This document shows, in pieces, positions 35,062 to 45,500 of a stretch of 64,000 nt of DNA. Within the stretch, counting starts at the first letter, position 1. The number at the start of each line of letters is the position of its first letter. The stretch is from NCBI RefSeq assembly GCF_003627755.1, contig NZ_CP032694.1, positions 2,533,501 through 2,597,500 on the forward strand. Direction: 5' to 3'. This DNA comes from Rhizobium jaguaris. GTDB taxonomy: Bacteria > Pseudomonadota > Alphaproteobacteria > Rhizobiales > Rhizobiaceae. The notes under the pieces are model-generated. The model had not been told where the DNA came from, did not search any database, and saw only the letters and a program-made list of their open reading frames with translations. Made by a program: the position numbers and the translations under genes.

Positions 35062-36194
35062 TATTTGGCCTCCGGCTGAAGTGCGGTCGCAGGCTTGTCG
35101 GACTGGCCGCCAGTCTGGGTCGTGGACTGCTTGCCGAGATCATTCAACGGCAGATACGGGACGACGCCCTGCTTGTTGTCGATGATGATGCTATTCGAAT
35201 TGCCGATAACGGACTCCATGGTTTCGAGGAACAGCCGCTTGCGGGTCACTTCCGGCGCCTTGACGTATTCGTCAAAGATCGAGATGAAGCGCTGCGCCTC
35301 GCCTTGGGCCTCCTTGACGACACGGTCCTTGTAGGCAGCCGCGTCTTCACGGATTTGCGCTGCACGGCCACGCGCCTGACCCAGCTTCTGGTTGGCGTAT
35401 TGATTGGCCTCCTGCACCTGCTGGTCTTCGTTCTGCTCGGCGCGCTGTACCTCGTCGAACGCATCGGCCACTTCGCGGGGCGGTGACACATCCTCGATCG
35501 GCACGGCATTGATGGATATGCCCGAACCATAGCGGTCCATCGTATCCTGAATGATGTTCCTGACCTCGACAGCGATTTCCTGGCGATTGTCGCGATAGAT
35601 ATCCTGCGCCGGACGGCGGCCGACAACTTCGCGCATGGCGCTCTCAGCAACCTGCTGCAGCGTCTCGTCGGGAGTTTCAAGGTTGAAGAGATAAGCTTGC
35701 GGATTGGTGATCGTGTAGAGCACCGAGAACTGCACATTGACGATGTTCTGGTCGCCCGTCAGCATCAGGCCGGCGTTCGAACTCGAGCTCGAACGGCCGC
35801 CAATATTGCGCTGCTGTTCGGTAACCTTGACGAACTCGACGCGATCCATCGGCCAGAAATGGAAATGCAGGCCGGGCATGGAGACTTCGGCGCGCGGCTG
35901 GCCAAAACGCGACTCGACGCCGCGTTCGTCCGGCTGAACCGTATAGAGACACTGGATAAGCCAGAAAATACCGATGACCGCCGCGATGATTACAAAGGCG
36001 CCGCCATTGAAGCCGCCGGGAACAAGCCTCTTCAGCCGATCCTGACCGCGGCGAATGATATCCTCAAGATCCGGCGGTCCACCGCTGCCGCTTCCCCGCG
36101 ACCGGTTCGGTCCCTGCCCCCAAGGCCCCTGATTATTTCCGCCGCCACCGCCGCCCCATGGGCCGCCGCCGCCATTCTGATTGCTCCAGGGCAT
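35061..36194 (-). CDS. hflK: HflK, membrane protease modulator (SPFH family)
   Basis: A 377-residue protein. The Gly-rich N-terminus (MPWSNQNGGGGPWGGGGGGN) is typical of HflK, followed by a membrane helix (FVIIAAVIGIFWLIQCLY) and a band-7 domain. The coiled region holds AEQNEDQQVQEANQYANQKL. AGAGG lies five bases before the ATG at 36194. A longer frame to 36296 is not conserved. Confidence 0.94.
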   Translation of the reverse strand: MPWSNQNGGGGPWGGGGGGNNQGPWGQGPNRSRGSGSGGPPDLEDIIRRGQDRLKRLVPGGFNGGAFVIIAAVIGIFWLIQCLYTVQPDERGVESRFGQPRAEVSMPGLHFHFWPMDRVEFVKVTEQQRNIGGRSSSSSNAGLMLTGDQNIVNVQFSVLYTITNPQAYLFNLETPDETLQQVAESAMREVVGRRPAQDIYRDNRQEIAVEVRNIIQDTMDRYGSGISINAVPIEDVSPPREVADAFDEVQRAEQNEDQQVQEANQYANQKLGQARGRAAQIREDAAAYKDRVVKEAQGEAQRFISIFDEYVKAPEVTRKRLFLETMESVIGNSNSIIIDNKQGVVPYLPLNDLGKQSTTQTGGQSDKPATALQPEAK

Positions 36195-36355
36195 CAAAAC
36201 CTCTTTGTTTATGGACTCCCAGTATCGCGCAGACTTTGAAATTCGCAGGCGGCGGCGATTGTCTCCCGTTATAGGTATCGGCGCATCTGCTTTCAACGCA
36301 ACTTCAGGAAGTTCGTCGGATTTATTGGAAAATAGTTGATTTTTGGGCGCAGCTT

Positions 36356-36874
36356 TTATGCTTTTCGCCTGAAATAGCTGACGAAACGCGTCGGATAACT
36401 GTCCTTTTCGCCTGCCGGAACGGCAAGTTCGCTTTCAACCTGCCATAGGGCCGGATCGATCGCCGGAAAGGATGTGTCGCCATCCACCTCGGCTTCGACA
36501 TGCGTGATCAACAGCCGATCGGCAAGGCCGATCGCCTGCCGATAGATCTCGCCACCGCCGAGGATGCAGATTTCGCCGACACCGCTCTCCGCCGCAAGAC
36601 CGGTCGCAACATCGATGGCTTCGCCGAGTGAATGCGCCATCCTGACGCCTTCGGCGGAATAACCGGGATCGCGGCTGATCACTATGTTCGGGCGGCCTGG
36701 GAGCGGCTTGCCAATGGATTGAAACGTCTTGCGCCCCATGATGACGGGCTTGCCGAGCGTCATGGCTTTGAACCGCTTGAGATCGGACGACAGCCGCCAC
36801 GGCATATCTCCGTCACGGCCGATGATGCCGTTGCGCGAGACGGCAACGAGAATAGTCTTGATCGGCTGTGTCAT
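36356..36874 (-). CDS. folA: Dihydrofolate reductase
   Basis: A 172-residue enzyme making tetrahydrofolate with NADPH. It has the chromosomal DHFR pattern VAVSRNGIIGRDGDMPWRLSSDLKRFKAMTLGKPVIMGRKTFQSIGKPLPGR, with an acidic catalytic residue in DLKRFK-adjacent helix. Upstream of hflK on the same strand. Together with thyA it supplies the thymidylate cycle. Confidence 0.95.
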   Translation of the reverse strand: MTQPIKTILVAVSRNGIIGRDGDMPWRLSSDLKRFKAMTLGKPVIMGRKTFQSIGKPLPGRPNIVISRDPGYSAEGVRMAHSLGEAIDVATGLAAESGVGEICILGGGEIYRQAIGLADRLLITHVEAEVDGDTSFPAIDPALWQVESELAVPAGEKDSYPTRFVSYFRRKA

Positions 36875-36977
36875 GCGTTTCCCTCAGTCCATGTTACCGA
36901 CACCAACGCGAGTCGGCGCGATGACTTTATATCAGGATGGCGCCGGCGGGAGATGGAAGACACCTCGCGATCCTGTC

Positions 36978-37820
36978 TCAGACATCATTATTCAGTTTGT
37001 CGAGCTGGCCGGCCAGAAGACCTCCGCCTTCCCGATCCTCAGCCATCTTTCGGTAGAGCCCGGCCATGCCCTTGAATATCAAGGCGGCGGGATCGTCCTC
37101 GCCGAGGAAATCCGAAATCTCCTCCATCTCAGCGACCCAGCGATAGGCCTTGGGATACATGTCCGGAATGCCGTGAACCAGCTTTGCGTCGAGGTCCGGC
37201 AGGCTCTCCTGCATTTCGCGTTTCAGGGCGGCATCTGCGCCGGAACGGATCGCCGCAAGCAGCATGGCGGTGCCGAGGCCGGTCACGCCCTTGTTGATGC
37301 CGGCATAACACATCTTCAAAGCCGAAGCCGCGCCGATCGCGCCATCGATGCGGCGGACCTGAAGCCCATGATCCGCAAGCACGCCGCTATTGTTGGTTGC
37401 ATCGCCGCTGACATAGAGCCTCGGTCCCTTCTGGCCGGGCTTCGGCGGTCCGCCGATAATGGAGCCATCGAGAACCACGCCGCAGTCGCTGCCGAAGATC
37501 GCGGCGACTTCGGCCATGGTCCTCGGTGAAATCGCATTGCAGTCCATGAATGTCGTCTTGCTGCCACGCCGGCGCAGCTCGCCGGCAATTTGTTTGGCGA
37601 CGGCAATGGCCTCAGCAGGCGGAACGATGGAAAGAATGAGAGGTGACGCAGCGAGAGCGTCCAGGCCGACAGGCTCCATGCCGACTGCCTTCGCCCGCTC
37701 GACGGTCGAAGGCGAGCGGCCCTCGAGATAGGTGACGACCCTCGCCCCATTTTCGACCAAACGCCGGGCAATGGCGCTGCCCATCGCACCGGCTCCGATG
37801 ACTGCGATCTCCACGAACAT
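36978..37820 (-). CDS. NAD(P)-dependent oxidoreductase, 6PGDH-like with DUF1932 domain
   Basis: A 280-residue beta-hydroxyacid-dehydrogenase-like protein. The N-terminal Rossmann motif is VIGAGAMGSAIARRLVENGARV, and the DUF1932 domain lies in the C-terminal half (KMCYAGINKGVTGLGTAML). Substrate unknown. GGAG lies seven bases before the ATG at 37820. The next gene upstream on the same strand is an XRE-cupin regulator. Confidence 0.84.
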   Translation of the reverse strand: MFVEIAVIGAGAMGSAIARRLVENGARVVTYLEGRSPSTVERAKAVGMEPVGLDALAASPLILSIVPPAEAIAVAKQIAGELRRRGSKTTFMDCNAISPRTMAEVAAIFGSDCGVVLDGSIIGGPPKPGQKGPRLYVSGDATNNSGVLADHGLQVRRIDGAIGAASALKMCYAGINKGVTGLGTAMLLAAIRSGADAALKREMQESLPDLDAKLVHGIPDMYPKAYRWVAEMEEISDFLGEDDPAALIFKGMAGLYRKMAEDREGGGLLAGQLDKLNNDV

Positions 37821-37914
37821 TCTCCTTCTCCGCATAGGCAGACGGTAGCATATCGTCTATTGCCCAGCCGGACGAGCGCAATGCCGTGCGGTAACGCTAA
37901 GTTTAGGGTCCCGC

Positions 37915-38481
37915 TCACGCGTTGCGGAGCACGAGAACGGCATAGGTGCAGGGCTCGCCGCTTTCATTCTTGAAGACGCAATCCGTCGGCGGCCCAAGCT
38001 CGAGGCAATCGCCTGCCGCCATCGAATGCGTCGCATCTCCCTCGACAAAGATAAGCCGCCCCTCCAGCACCCAGATAAGCTGCCGGATGAAGGCGAAAGC
38101 CGATCCGGGCATGGGAACTTCTGCACCTGCGGGCAACTCGATGCGGACGAGATCCAGCGGCAGGTCCGACTTCGGCGAGACATGCCGCCGCTCGTACCCC
38201 GTTTGCGGATCGACCCAGACGGGCTGCTCTCCCTTGCGAAGAAATCGTCCCTGCTGCATCTCCGCACGCGCCATCAAGGTCGACATACTCAAGCTGAAGG
38301 CGCCGGAGAGCTTGCCGAGCAGCGTCGCCGTCGGGCTGCTCTCGCCGCGCTCGATCTTGTGGATCATGGCGCGGGACACGGTCGAACGCTCCGCCAGCTC
38401 CGTCAACGACCAGCCGCGGCTTTCTCGTTCGATGCGAATGCGAGCGCCGATGCGCCTGTCGATATCATCAAGCTGGGACAT
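37915..38481 (-). CDS. XRE family regulator with C-terminal cupin
   Basis: A 188-residue protein. The HTH_3 domain spans residues ~10-65 (RIRIERESRGWSLTELAERSTVSRAMIHKIERGESSPTA). A cupin ligand domain follows (IWVLEGRLIFVEGDATHSMAAGDCLELG). Such proteins often control amino-acid or polyamine genes. It lies 94 bp before the oxidoreductase on the same strand and may control it. Confidence 0.9.
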   Translation of the reverse strand: MSQLDDIDRRIGARIRIERESRGWSLTELAERSTVSRAMIHKIERGESSPTATLLGKLSGAFSLSMSTLMARAEMQQGRFLRKGEQPVWVDPQTGYERRHVSPKSDLPLDLVRIELPAGAEVPMPGSAFAFIRQLIWVLEGRLIFVEGDATHSMAAGDCLELGPPTDCVFKNESGEPCTYAVLVLRNA

Positions 38482-38764
38482 GCGTTTTACTATATTGGAC
38501 TTTCATGGTGATGACAATCGCCATGCGCAGCCCTTCAGCTCGCGGCCTGCGCAACGTCATCGATTGCCAAAAACGCAGCTAAACATCCGTCAGGAAGTTC
38601 TGATCAGCTACTGAGGCGTCACCAATTTCGTCCAAGCCACAATCTATCGAACTTAGTCGATTGCGAGATTTTCGTAATAATATAGTAGACAGATATCGAA
38701 ATCGGTGTATGACAACATGAACTACACGATCATCCAATTTAGTGGATAGCCCACGGAGCCGCCG

Positions 38765-39292
38765 ATGCAAATTCGCGATGCGAGAGACGAGGATCTCGCG
38801 GGAATAACCGCGATCTACAATGACGCCGTCGCCAATACCACCGCGATCTGGAACGAGACGCAAGTCGATATCACCAACCGCAGGCAATGGCTGCAGGATC
38901 GGCACAAGCTGGGTTATCCGGTGCTGGTGGCAACCAACGATCGCAGCGACGTGATCGGCTATGCTTCGTTTGGCGACTGGCGCGCCTTCGACGGCTATCG
39001 CCACACGGTCGAGCACTCCGTCTACGTCCGCAACGATCAATATCGTGGCGGCATCGGCAAGGCACTCATGATCGAGTTGATCGAGCGCGCCCGGGCGATC
39101 GGCAAGCATGCGATGATCGCGGGCATCGAAGCCGGCAACGAGGCCTCGATCCGGCTGCACGAAAAGCTCGGCTTCCAGCAGGTCGGCCTTCTCCCGCAGG
39201 TTGGCACCAAGTTCGGGCGCTGGCTCGATCTGGCGTTCCTGCAACTCCTGCTCGATGAGCGTACCGATCCCGACTCCAAGCCGGCGACCTGA
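38765..39292 (+). CDS. GNAT acetyltransferase, phosphinothricin/methionine-sulfoximine type
   Basis: A 175-residue protein like Pat/MddA. It has IRDARDEDLAGITAIYNDAVANTTAIWNETQ, the acetyl-CoA loop VRNDQYRGGIGKALM, and AGIEAGNEASIRLHEKLGFQQVGLLPQVG. The family acetylates phosphinothricin, methionine sulfoximine or sulfone. Lies 13 bp before a YdcZ-like transporter, probably one operon. Confidence 0.9.
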   Translation: MQIRDARDEDLAGITAIYNDAVANTTAIWNETQVDITNRRQWLQDRHKLGYPVLVATNDRSDVIGYASFGDWRAFDGYRHTVEHSVYVRNDQYRGGIGKALMIELIERARAIGKHAMIAGIEAGNEASIRLHEKLGFQQVGLLPQVGTKFGRWLDLAFLQLLLDERTDPDSKPAT

Positions 39293-39305
39293 GGGCGTAA
39301 GCACC

Positions 39306-39752
39306 ATGCCGATCACAACGGTGGCAACGCTGATTCTCGCCGGCATATCGCTGGTTCTGCAGAACGCATTGATGGTGCGGATCACCCAGTCGGTATCGAC
39401 CGTGCTCATCGCCCTCGTGATCAACTCCTCGGTCGGGCTGACGGCGCTGCTTGTGATCCTGATTTCGCGCAACGGCTTCGCCGGCCTTGCGGAAACGGCC
39501 GGAGCCATCAGGTCATGGGCCCTGCTTCCGGGCCTGCTCGGCTCGTTCTTCGTTTTTGCCGGCATCCTGGGATATCAGCGTCTCGGCGCGGCACCCACCA
39601 TCGCCGTCCTCGTCGCCAGCCAATTATTGGCCGGCCTGGCCTTCGACGCCGCCATCTCCGGACAGAAACTGGCCGGTTTCAGCATATGGCAGCTTGTCGG
39701 AGCATTGCTGCTTGTTAGCGGAGCCGTTCTCATCGCCGGACGAAACGCCTAG
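39306..39752 (+). CDS. DMT family transporter, YdcZ (DUF606) type
   Basis: A 148-residue inner-membrane protein with five helices. It has the YdcZ pattern (GISLVLQNALMVRITQSVST, VINSSVGLTALLVILI, LGAAPTIAVLVASQLLAGLAFD). The ATG at 39306 follows the acetyltransferase. The end overlaps the convergent thyA stop by four bases. The substrate is unknown. Confidence 0.85.
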   Translation: MPITTVATLILAGISLVLQNALMVRITQSVSTVLIALVINSSVGLTALLVILISRNGFAGLAETAGAIRSWALLPGLLGSFFVFAGILGYQRLGAAPTIAVLVASQLLAGLAFDAAISGQKLAGFSIWQLVGALLLVSGAVLIAGRNA

Positions 39753-40669
39753 ACAGCAACCTCGGCCGCAATCGCGGCATGCGGCTCATAATCCGTGACC
39801 TCGAAATCCTCGATTCGATAACCATCGATGCCGTCGGGCCGGCGCAGGAGGCGCAAGGTCGGGAATGGCTTCGGCTCACGGCTGAGCTGCTCCCGGATCG
39901 CATCCAAATGGTTGAGATAGAGGTGAACGTCGCCACCCGACCAGACCAACTCGCCCACATCCATGTCGACCTGCTGCGCGACCATGGCCAGCAAAGCCGC
40001 CTGCTGGCAGATGTTGAAGGGATTGCCCAAGAACAGGTCGCATGAGCGCTGGAAGACCATCAGGCTAAGGCGCGGCCGCTTGCCGCCCTCAGCCGAGATA
40101 TTCGATACGTGGAATTGATAAACCATGTGGCACGGATGTAGCGCCATATCGGCAAGCTCGCCGACATTCCATGCATGGAAAATCATGCGGCGGCTGCTGG
40201 GATTGGCCTTCAGCTCCTGGATAACCGAAGCGACCTGGTCATGCACCCGACCTTCCGCATCGCGCCATTGCCGCCACTGCTTGCCATAGACCGGACCGAG
40301 ATCGCCCCATTGCAGAGCAAAGGCTTCATCCTCGATAATCCGCTTCTCAAAGCCGAGCTGATCGATGTTCTCGCCGGTGGCTTTCCGATATTTCGCCAGC
40401 GGCCAGTCGGTCCAGATCCGCACATTCTCCTTGAGGAGATTGCGGATATTGGTGTCGCCGGTCAGGAACCAGAGCATTTCCTTGATGGCCAGCTTCCAAT
40501 AGACGCGCTTCGTCGTGAAGATCGGAATCTGCCCTTTCGAAAGATCAAAGCGCATCATCGCGCCGAGGCCGCTCAAGGTGCCTACGCCCGTGCGGTCGAT
40601 CCGGCGATCACCATGCTCGAGCAGGTGCTCCATCAGGTCGAGATACTGATACTCCGGGTGACGAGCCAT
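39749..40669 (-). CDS. thyA: Thymidylate synthase
   Basis: A 306-residue enzyme that methylates dUMP with methylene-tetrahydrofolate. The catalytic Cys is in ALHPCHMVYQFHVS and the phosphate-binding part is FQRSCDLFLGNPFNI. It is longer than the 264-residue E. coli form, having the L. casei-type insertion around residues 90-140 (ENIDQLGFEKRIIEDEAFA). GGAG lies six bases before the ATG. Confidence 0.96.
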   Translation of the reverse strand: MARHPEYQYLDLMEHLLEHGDRRIDRTGVGTLSGLGAMMRFDLSKGQIPIFTTKRVYWKLAIKEMLWFLTGDTNIRNLLKENVRIWTDWPLAKYRKATGENIDQLGFEKRIIEDEAFALQWGDLGPVYGKQWRQWRDAEGRVHDQVASVIQELKANPSSRRMIFHAWNVGELADMALHPCHMVYQFHVSNISAEGGKRPRLSLMVFQRSCDLFLGNPFNICQQAALLAMVAQQVDMDVGELVWSGGDVHLYLNHLDAIREQLSREPKPFPTLRLLRRPDGIDGYRIEDFEVTDYEPHAAIAAEVAV

Positions 40670-40899
40670 CTTCCGCTCCGAAATCGCTTGAATCTTAAGT
40701 AGGCACGGACGCCATCAGCGGCCAGTTGCCGCCGGGCCGATTCCTTTCTTACGATTTTAGTGACAAGCCGAGGCGAAACCAACCACGGCCGAACGTAATT
40801 CAGACAAATCTCACCCGCGCCGACGCAAAGCGATGTTTCGGCGAAGCATTTGTGACAAATCCCCTTCCCTTCGCCTGAGGAAAACACTATATCAGCCTT

Positions 40900-41230
40900 G
40901 CCGGTCTTCGGGCCGGCTATGGCGATAAACGAGCGGTGTAATAAACCTATTGGACCCGGGGGCGGTACCCGGCGCCTCCACCAAAAACCGGCCGGGTCAG
41001 ATTGGCTTCAGACCGGCTTTTGATGGGGGCGAAACAGGATCGACAAGGGTGTAAAGATCGACTTTTTGCTCGGCATTGTACCACCGTTATCGGGCTAAAA
41101 TTGTAGTTGCAAACGACAACTATGCGGAAGCTCGTCTCGCTGCTTAATCGCAGTGTGGCACTTCAAATAAAGTCCTAAGGGGTCGCACTCTTAGGCGGGG
41201 TTCGAAGGCACCTGGCAACAGAAGCCTTCA
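40900..41230 (+). ncRNA. ssrA: tmRNA (ssrA), circularly permuted two-piece alphaproteobacterial type
   Basis: Rescues stalled ribosomes and tags the nascent chain for ClpXP. The acceptor piece comes first and ends CGCCTCCACCA at 40983, with the T-arm GACCCGGGGGCGGTACCCGG just before it. The coding piece then begins GGGGGCG at 41025-41031, which pairs with the acceptor 3' end. The tag frame at 41109-41147 reads ANDNYAEARLAA then TAA. The 41 bases between the pieces are removed in maturation. A TATATC -10-like element is at 40888-40893. Outer ends are approximate. Confidence 0.93.
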
Positions 41231-41351
41231 CCTTCTCCCTCTCTTCGATATTATGTATGATCGGGTCATGACTCGCGCGCGGGGGTTTCCCGTCGGCGCT
41301 CGCCGTGGCATAAGCCTTAGAAAAAACATGGCCAACGAAAGACAGGAAAGT

Positions 41352-41858
41352 ATGGGGCAGGATCATATCCGCTACGACATTTTGGCACAGGACGCTCTGC
41401 GTGGGGTCATCCGCAAGGTGTTGACCGAAGTCGGCGCCACCGGCCGTCTGCCCGGTGACCATCATTTCTTCATCACCTTTCTGACGGGTGCCGCCGGCGT
41501 GCGCATTTCCCAGCACCTGAAGTCGAAATATCCGGAGCAGATGACCATCGTCATCCAGCATCAATTCTGGGATCTGAAGGTCACCGAGAGCCAGTTCGAG
41601 ATCGGCCTTTCCTTTTCCGACGTTCCGGAAAAGCTGGTCATCCCGTTCAACGCGATCCGGGGCTTCTACGATCCGTCGGTGAATTTCGAGCTCGAATTCG
41701 ATGTACCGCTCGCCGACGATGAGGAAATGCCCTCCGGCGAGATCACCGCCTATCCGGTATCGGCGGAGAACGGCGAAGAGCCCGCGCCCGCCAAGGACGG
41801 CGAGGAGAAGAAGCCAGGATCGGTCGTCTCCCTCGATGCATTCCGCAAGAAGCAGTAG
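41352..41858 (+). CDS. sspB: SspB, ClpXP specificity-enhancing adaptor (alphaproteobacterial)
   Basis: A 168-residue adaptor that binds the ssrA tag and hands tagged proteins to ClpX. It has the SspB core FFITFLTGAAGVRISQHLKSKYPEQMTIVIQHQFWDLKVTESQFEIGLSFSDVPEKLVIPF. The acidic linker and C-terminal SVVSLDAFRKKQ form the ClpX-docking tail. AGGAAAG lies next to the ATG at 41352. It lies about 120 bp downstream of ssrA. An upstream in-frame start at 41253 is not used. Confidence 0.93.
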   Translation: MGQDHIRYDILAQDALRGVIRKVLTEVGATGRLPGDHHFFITFLTGAAGVRISQHLKSKYPEQMTIVIQHQFWDLKVTESQFEIGLSFSDVPEKLVIPFNAIRGFYDPSVNFELEFDVPLADDEEMPSGEITAYPVSAENGEEPAPAKDGEEKKPGSVVSLDAFRKKQ

Positions 41859-41909
41859 CATGCGGGAAGCGTAAGCTTCCCCTTTCGCATCGACAGTGGG
41901 GAGACATCG

Positions 41910-42104
41910 ATGAGCGCCGAAGTCGTCAATCTACGCCAGTTCCGCAAAAAGCAGGCCCGCGCCGAAAAAGAAAAGCAGGCGGAACAGAATCGTATTACCT
42001 TCGGTCGCAGTAAGACGGAGAAGCACTTGACCAAGGCGCTCAACGACAAGGCCGCGAAAGCGCACGAGGCAGGCCACATCGAACCGTCCAAGACCGACGA
42101 TTAA
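41910..42104 (+). CDS. DUF4169 family small protein
   Basis: A 64-residue, highly charged protein (MSAEVVNLRQFRKKQARAEKEKQAEQNRITFGRSK), as in DUF4169. GGGGAGA lies upstream of the ATG. Notably its opening VVNLRQFRKKQ resembles the SspB C-terminus SVVSLDAFRKKQ; this tail is a ClpX-contact sequence in SspB. Function unknown. Same strand and 51 bp after sspB. Confidence 0.8.
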   Translation: MSAEVVNLRQFRKKQARAEKEKQAEQNRITFGRSKTEKHLTKALNDKAAKAHEAGHIEPSKTDD

Positions 42105-42212
42105 TTGCCGAATGAAGATCGAAGTCCTTCCGAAATCAGCCACTTATCACAGCATTTTGAATCATTCTTAGAATTACCTCTCCTGTTTTCCAAACTTTTG
42201 ATCGATCCGCCG

Positions 42213-42425
42213 ATGATCCGCAAACATTCCGCGACGCTCCATGGCCATCGCACGAGCTTTTCCCTTGAAGACGCCTTCTGGACCGAACTGAAGGCGATCG
42301 CCAATGCCCGCGGCACATCGCTTGCTGCATTGATCTCCGAAATCGACGACGGGCGCGATCCGGCAAGCAACCTTTCCTCGGCGCTCCGGCTCTATGTGCT
42401 GAAATGGCTGAAGGATCGCGGCTAA
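42213..42425 (+). CDS. Ribbon-helix-helix domain protein
   Basis: A 70-residue protein of the RHH_4 (PF13467-like) family: IRKHSATLHGHRTSFSLEDAFWTELKAIANARGTSLAALISEID. This family is common in alphaproteobacteria and often lies with DUF4169. Target is unknown. I use the ATG at 42213; the frame opens earlier (42105) but the extra part is not conserved. Confidence 0.8.
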   Translation: MIRKHSATLHGHRTSFSLEDAFWTELKAIANARGTSLAALISEIDDGRDPASNLSSALRLYVLKWLKDRG

Positions 42426-42542
42426 GCGGCCGCGTCGGAACGAACGCGATCGATCTTTTATTCTTTCACTAAAGAGCCCCTCCCGCTTCGACAATTCCAT
42501 CTGAAAACGGAGGGTGGTTCCTGCATCGCCGGGGGACGGACT

Positions 42543-45500
42543 CTACCGGGCGATGCCAGGCAGACTATTGAAGTTCAGCGGTGCTCCCGTCTGCGGCGCC
42601 TGTCCGTTGAGCAATGGCACCTGCTGCGCTTCCGCCTTCGCGCGGGCGTCCGCGTCAGCCTTCGCCCTGGCGGCGGCTTCCGCCTGCCTTTCCGCTTCCG
42701 CCTGACGTGCGAGTTCCCTCAGGCGCTTCTCTTCAGTACTGCGCTGCTGCTCGATTGCGGCATCGCGCTGACGCTGGACCTCGCGTGCAGCGGCGGTATA
42801 TTTGTAAAGCGCCACCTCGCGCCGCAACCGCTGTTTTTCCAACACGCTGGACTGGAGCCGCTCGACACGCCGGCGCTCGCGTTCGAAGGCGCGCAACGAC
42901 AGGAAGCTGGTAATGTCGGTGACATCCATCGTCCGGCCCGGCGTCGCCAAGGGACCGGCGAAATTGAGGCGCAGAGCTGGTTCGGCACCGTTCAGCGCCT
43001 CGTTGCCGGCGTTGAAATCGATGCCGAGCGAGCCGCGCATGCGCTGATCCGGCAGGCTGATCTCAGCATTGCCCGAAAGCCTGGCCAGATCGTTGCCGGC
43101 ATTGATATTGGTGGCGCGGATGACGCCCGTCGATATGTTGAAAGGTATGCTCATCGCCGGCAGCGCCGCCTCGCCGTTGTTGACCAACGTCTGTACGATC
43201 GGCAGCACCTTGTCGGCCGTGATGTCACCCTGGATCTGGTCCGTGGCCGACAACAGCGGCGGCAACACAGCGAGATTGAGGCCGCGCACATGTATGTCGC
43301 CAAGCTTGATCTCACCCGAACCGCTGGCATTGGCGGCCAGTTCCCCCAGGCTCTTGCCGCTGGCCTCCATGCTCAGCCCCAAACCGAAGCGGCCATTGGC
43401 AAGCGGCGCACCATCGCGCTGCCATGCGACGGCGGTGAGGTCGCCGTTGGCGATATCGAGCTTCGTCTGCATCAGGCCCGTGCCGTCGGAATTCGCAAAC
43501 ATCAGACTGCCGCCAAGCGTGCCGCCATTCCAGGCGCCGGCGATGTCGTTCAGTCGCAGCTCCTCGCCCTTATAGGCAGCATTCGTGCTGAAATTCGAGA
43601 TCGGACCGAAGATGCCCGGCCACAACTGTTTGGCCGAAAGCTTGATGTTGAGATCGAGCCCGCTGAACATCGGCAGCCCAAGCTTGGCTTTGGTAAGGTT
43701 GCCCGTTGCCGCGTCCATCATCGGCCCGTAGATCGCCTCGCCGAACCAGCCGAGATCGGCCTTGTCGAGCGCCAGTTGGCCGGTCGCTTTGACATTCGGT
43801 GCCTTGCGATCGAAGGTCAGCGCACCCGAAACATTGTTGTCGGCGAGCTGGCCCTTCATATCCGATAGCACAATCTTGTCGGGATCGAGCGCAGCGTTCG
43901 CCTGAAATTTGACTGGCAAGCCCGTCCCCATCTGCGGCACGCCAATACCATTCATGACGAAATAGGGATCGAGATCGGCACTCTCCAGCGACAGCGCGAT
44001 CTTGCCGTTGAGGAAGCTGTTGGGGCGCACGTCCACCTTGCCGTTGGCAGTAAACGAGGTCTTGTCGGTGGCAAAGGTCAGCGCCGCATCCGCCGGATCG
44101 GTGCCGTTTGCCGTTACCTTCAGCGTCAGGCGGCCGTTGGCATCGGCCTCGACGGGCAGCGGATCGAGCCCCGCCTGTCCGAACAGGATCGAGGTCACCG
44201 AATTCTCGAGCGTCGCTTCCAGCGTCGTCGTCCCCTTGCCCGTCAGCGCCAGCAGGTCGGACATGCGGTAATCGAGATTGACGCGGCTGCCGTTGGAAAC
44301 GCCGGCAAGCGTCACCGTCAGCCCATCGCCCTGATCGCCGCCAAGCGTCAGCGCGCCGCGCAGTGCAGTATTTCCATACCAGGCGGCGTTACGCACCAGC
44401 CGATCCATAGCCGGGTGATGAGGCAGATGTTGGCTCAACATTTCGAAGAACGGCCCGGGATCGCCCGCTTTGAAGGTGATTTCGCCTGAACCCTTGTAGT
44501 CCAGCAGCGAACCCTCGGCACGACCCGTCGCGGTAATTTCGGCGCCGGCGACGTTGCGCACCGCAAGCTTGTCGAGCGTCAGCGCGCCATCGGCAATCGA
44601 AAACGACGTCTCGACATTGTCGGCCTGCACGCCGAAAGCGGCAAATTTATCCGCTCTCAGATGTGCCGTAATCCGATGGTCGAGCAGGGTCTCGCCGGCG
44701 TCCTGGCCGGTGAATAAGCTTGTGAGCGCCCTCAGAGCATCGAGATCGAGCGCATCGCCACTAAGATCGACGGCGAGCTTCGGCGCCTGGTTGTCAACCG
44801 GTGCCAGCCGGTCGAGCTGGCCTTTGAGCGTTGCCGAACCGACGGCGATTTCAAGATTTTCGAAGCGTTGCTCCTCATGACGCAGGCTGACATCGGCTGA
44901 GAAGCCTGCCTGTCGCAATTGCCGGATCGCGGGGTCGACCGAACCCACCAGCCAGGACGCCAAGCCCGATGGCTGGTTGGAGGCGACGACGAGATTGCCG
45001 ATGAAATTCGGCTCTCCCTGCAGCATCAAGTTGCCCCTGGCCTCGACCTGTGTGCGGCCCGGCAGCGTGCCGATCGCATGGTCGACCTTCCAGCCGGTTC
45101 CGGCAGGCTCCAGGTCGAGTTGTACATCACGGATAGTCGTATCGCCGGCAACAATAGCCGGTAGGCGGAAAGTTGCCTTGCCAGGCACCTGCGGCACCGG
45201 GATTTCGGCTGCGATCGCAATCAGGCTGTTCAACCGCTGGCGGGCCGAAATGGTGGGATTGCGGTTGGTCTTGCCGTTTGTACCCTGAGTGTTGCCGAGG
45301 CGATTGACGTCGATCTGCTGGCCGTCGGCGGTCAACAGGAATTCCGGCTTGGTCCCGGTGTCCAGCGTCGCCTCCCCCGTCACGACATAGGGATCGTCCG
45401 CCGCACCCACTTCGAGACGATATTCAGGAACCCGTATGCGTTCGTTAGTCAGCTCGAAGCGACCTTTGACGCGAGGCTGAACCTGTTCGTCGGTAGGTTT

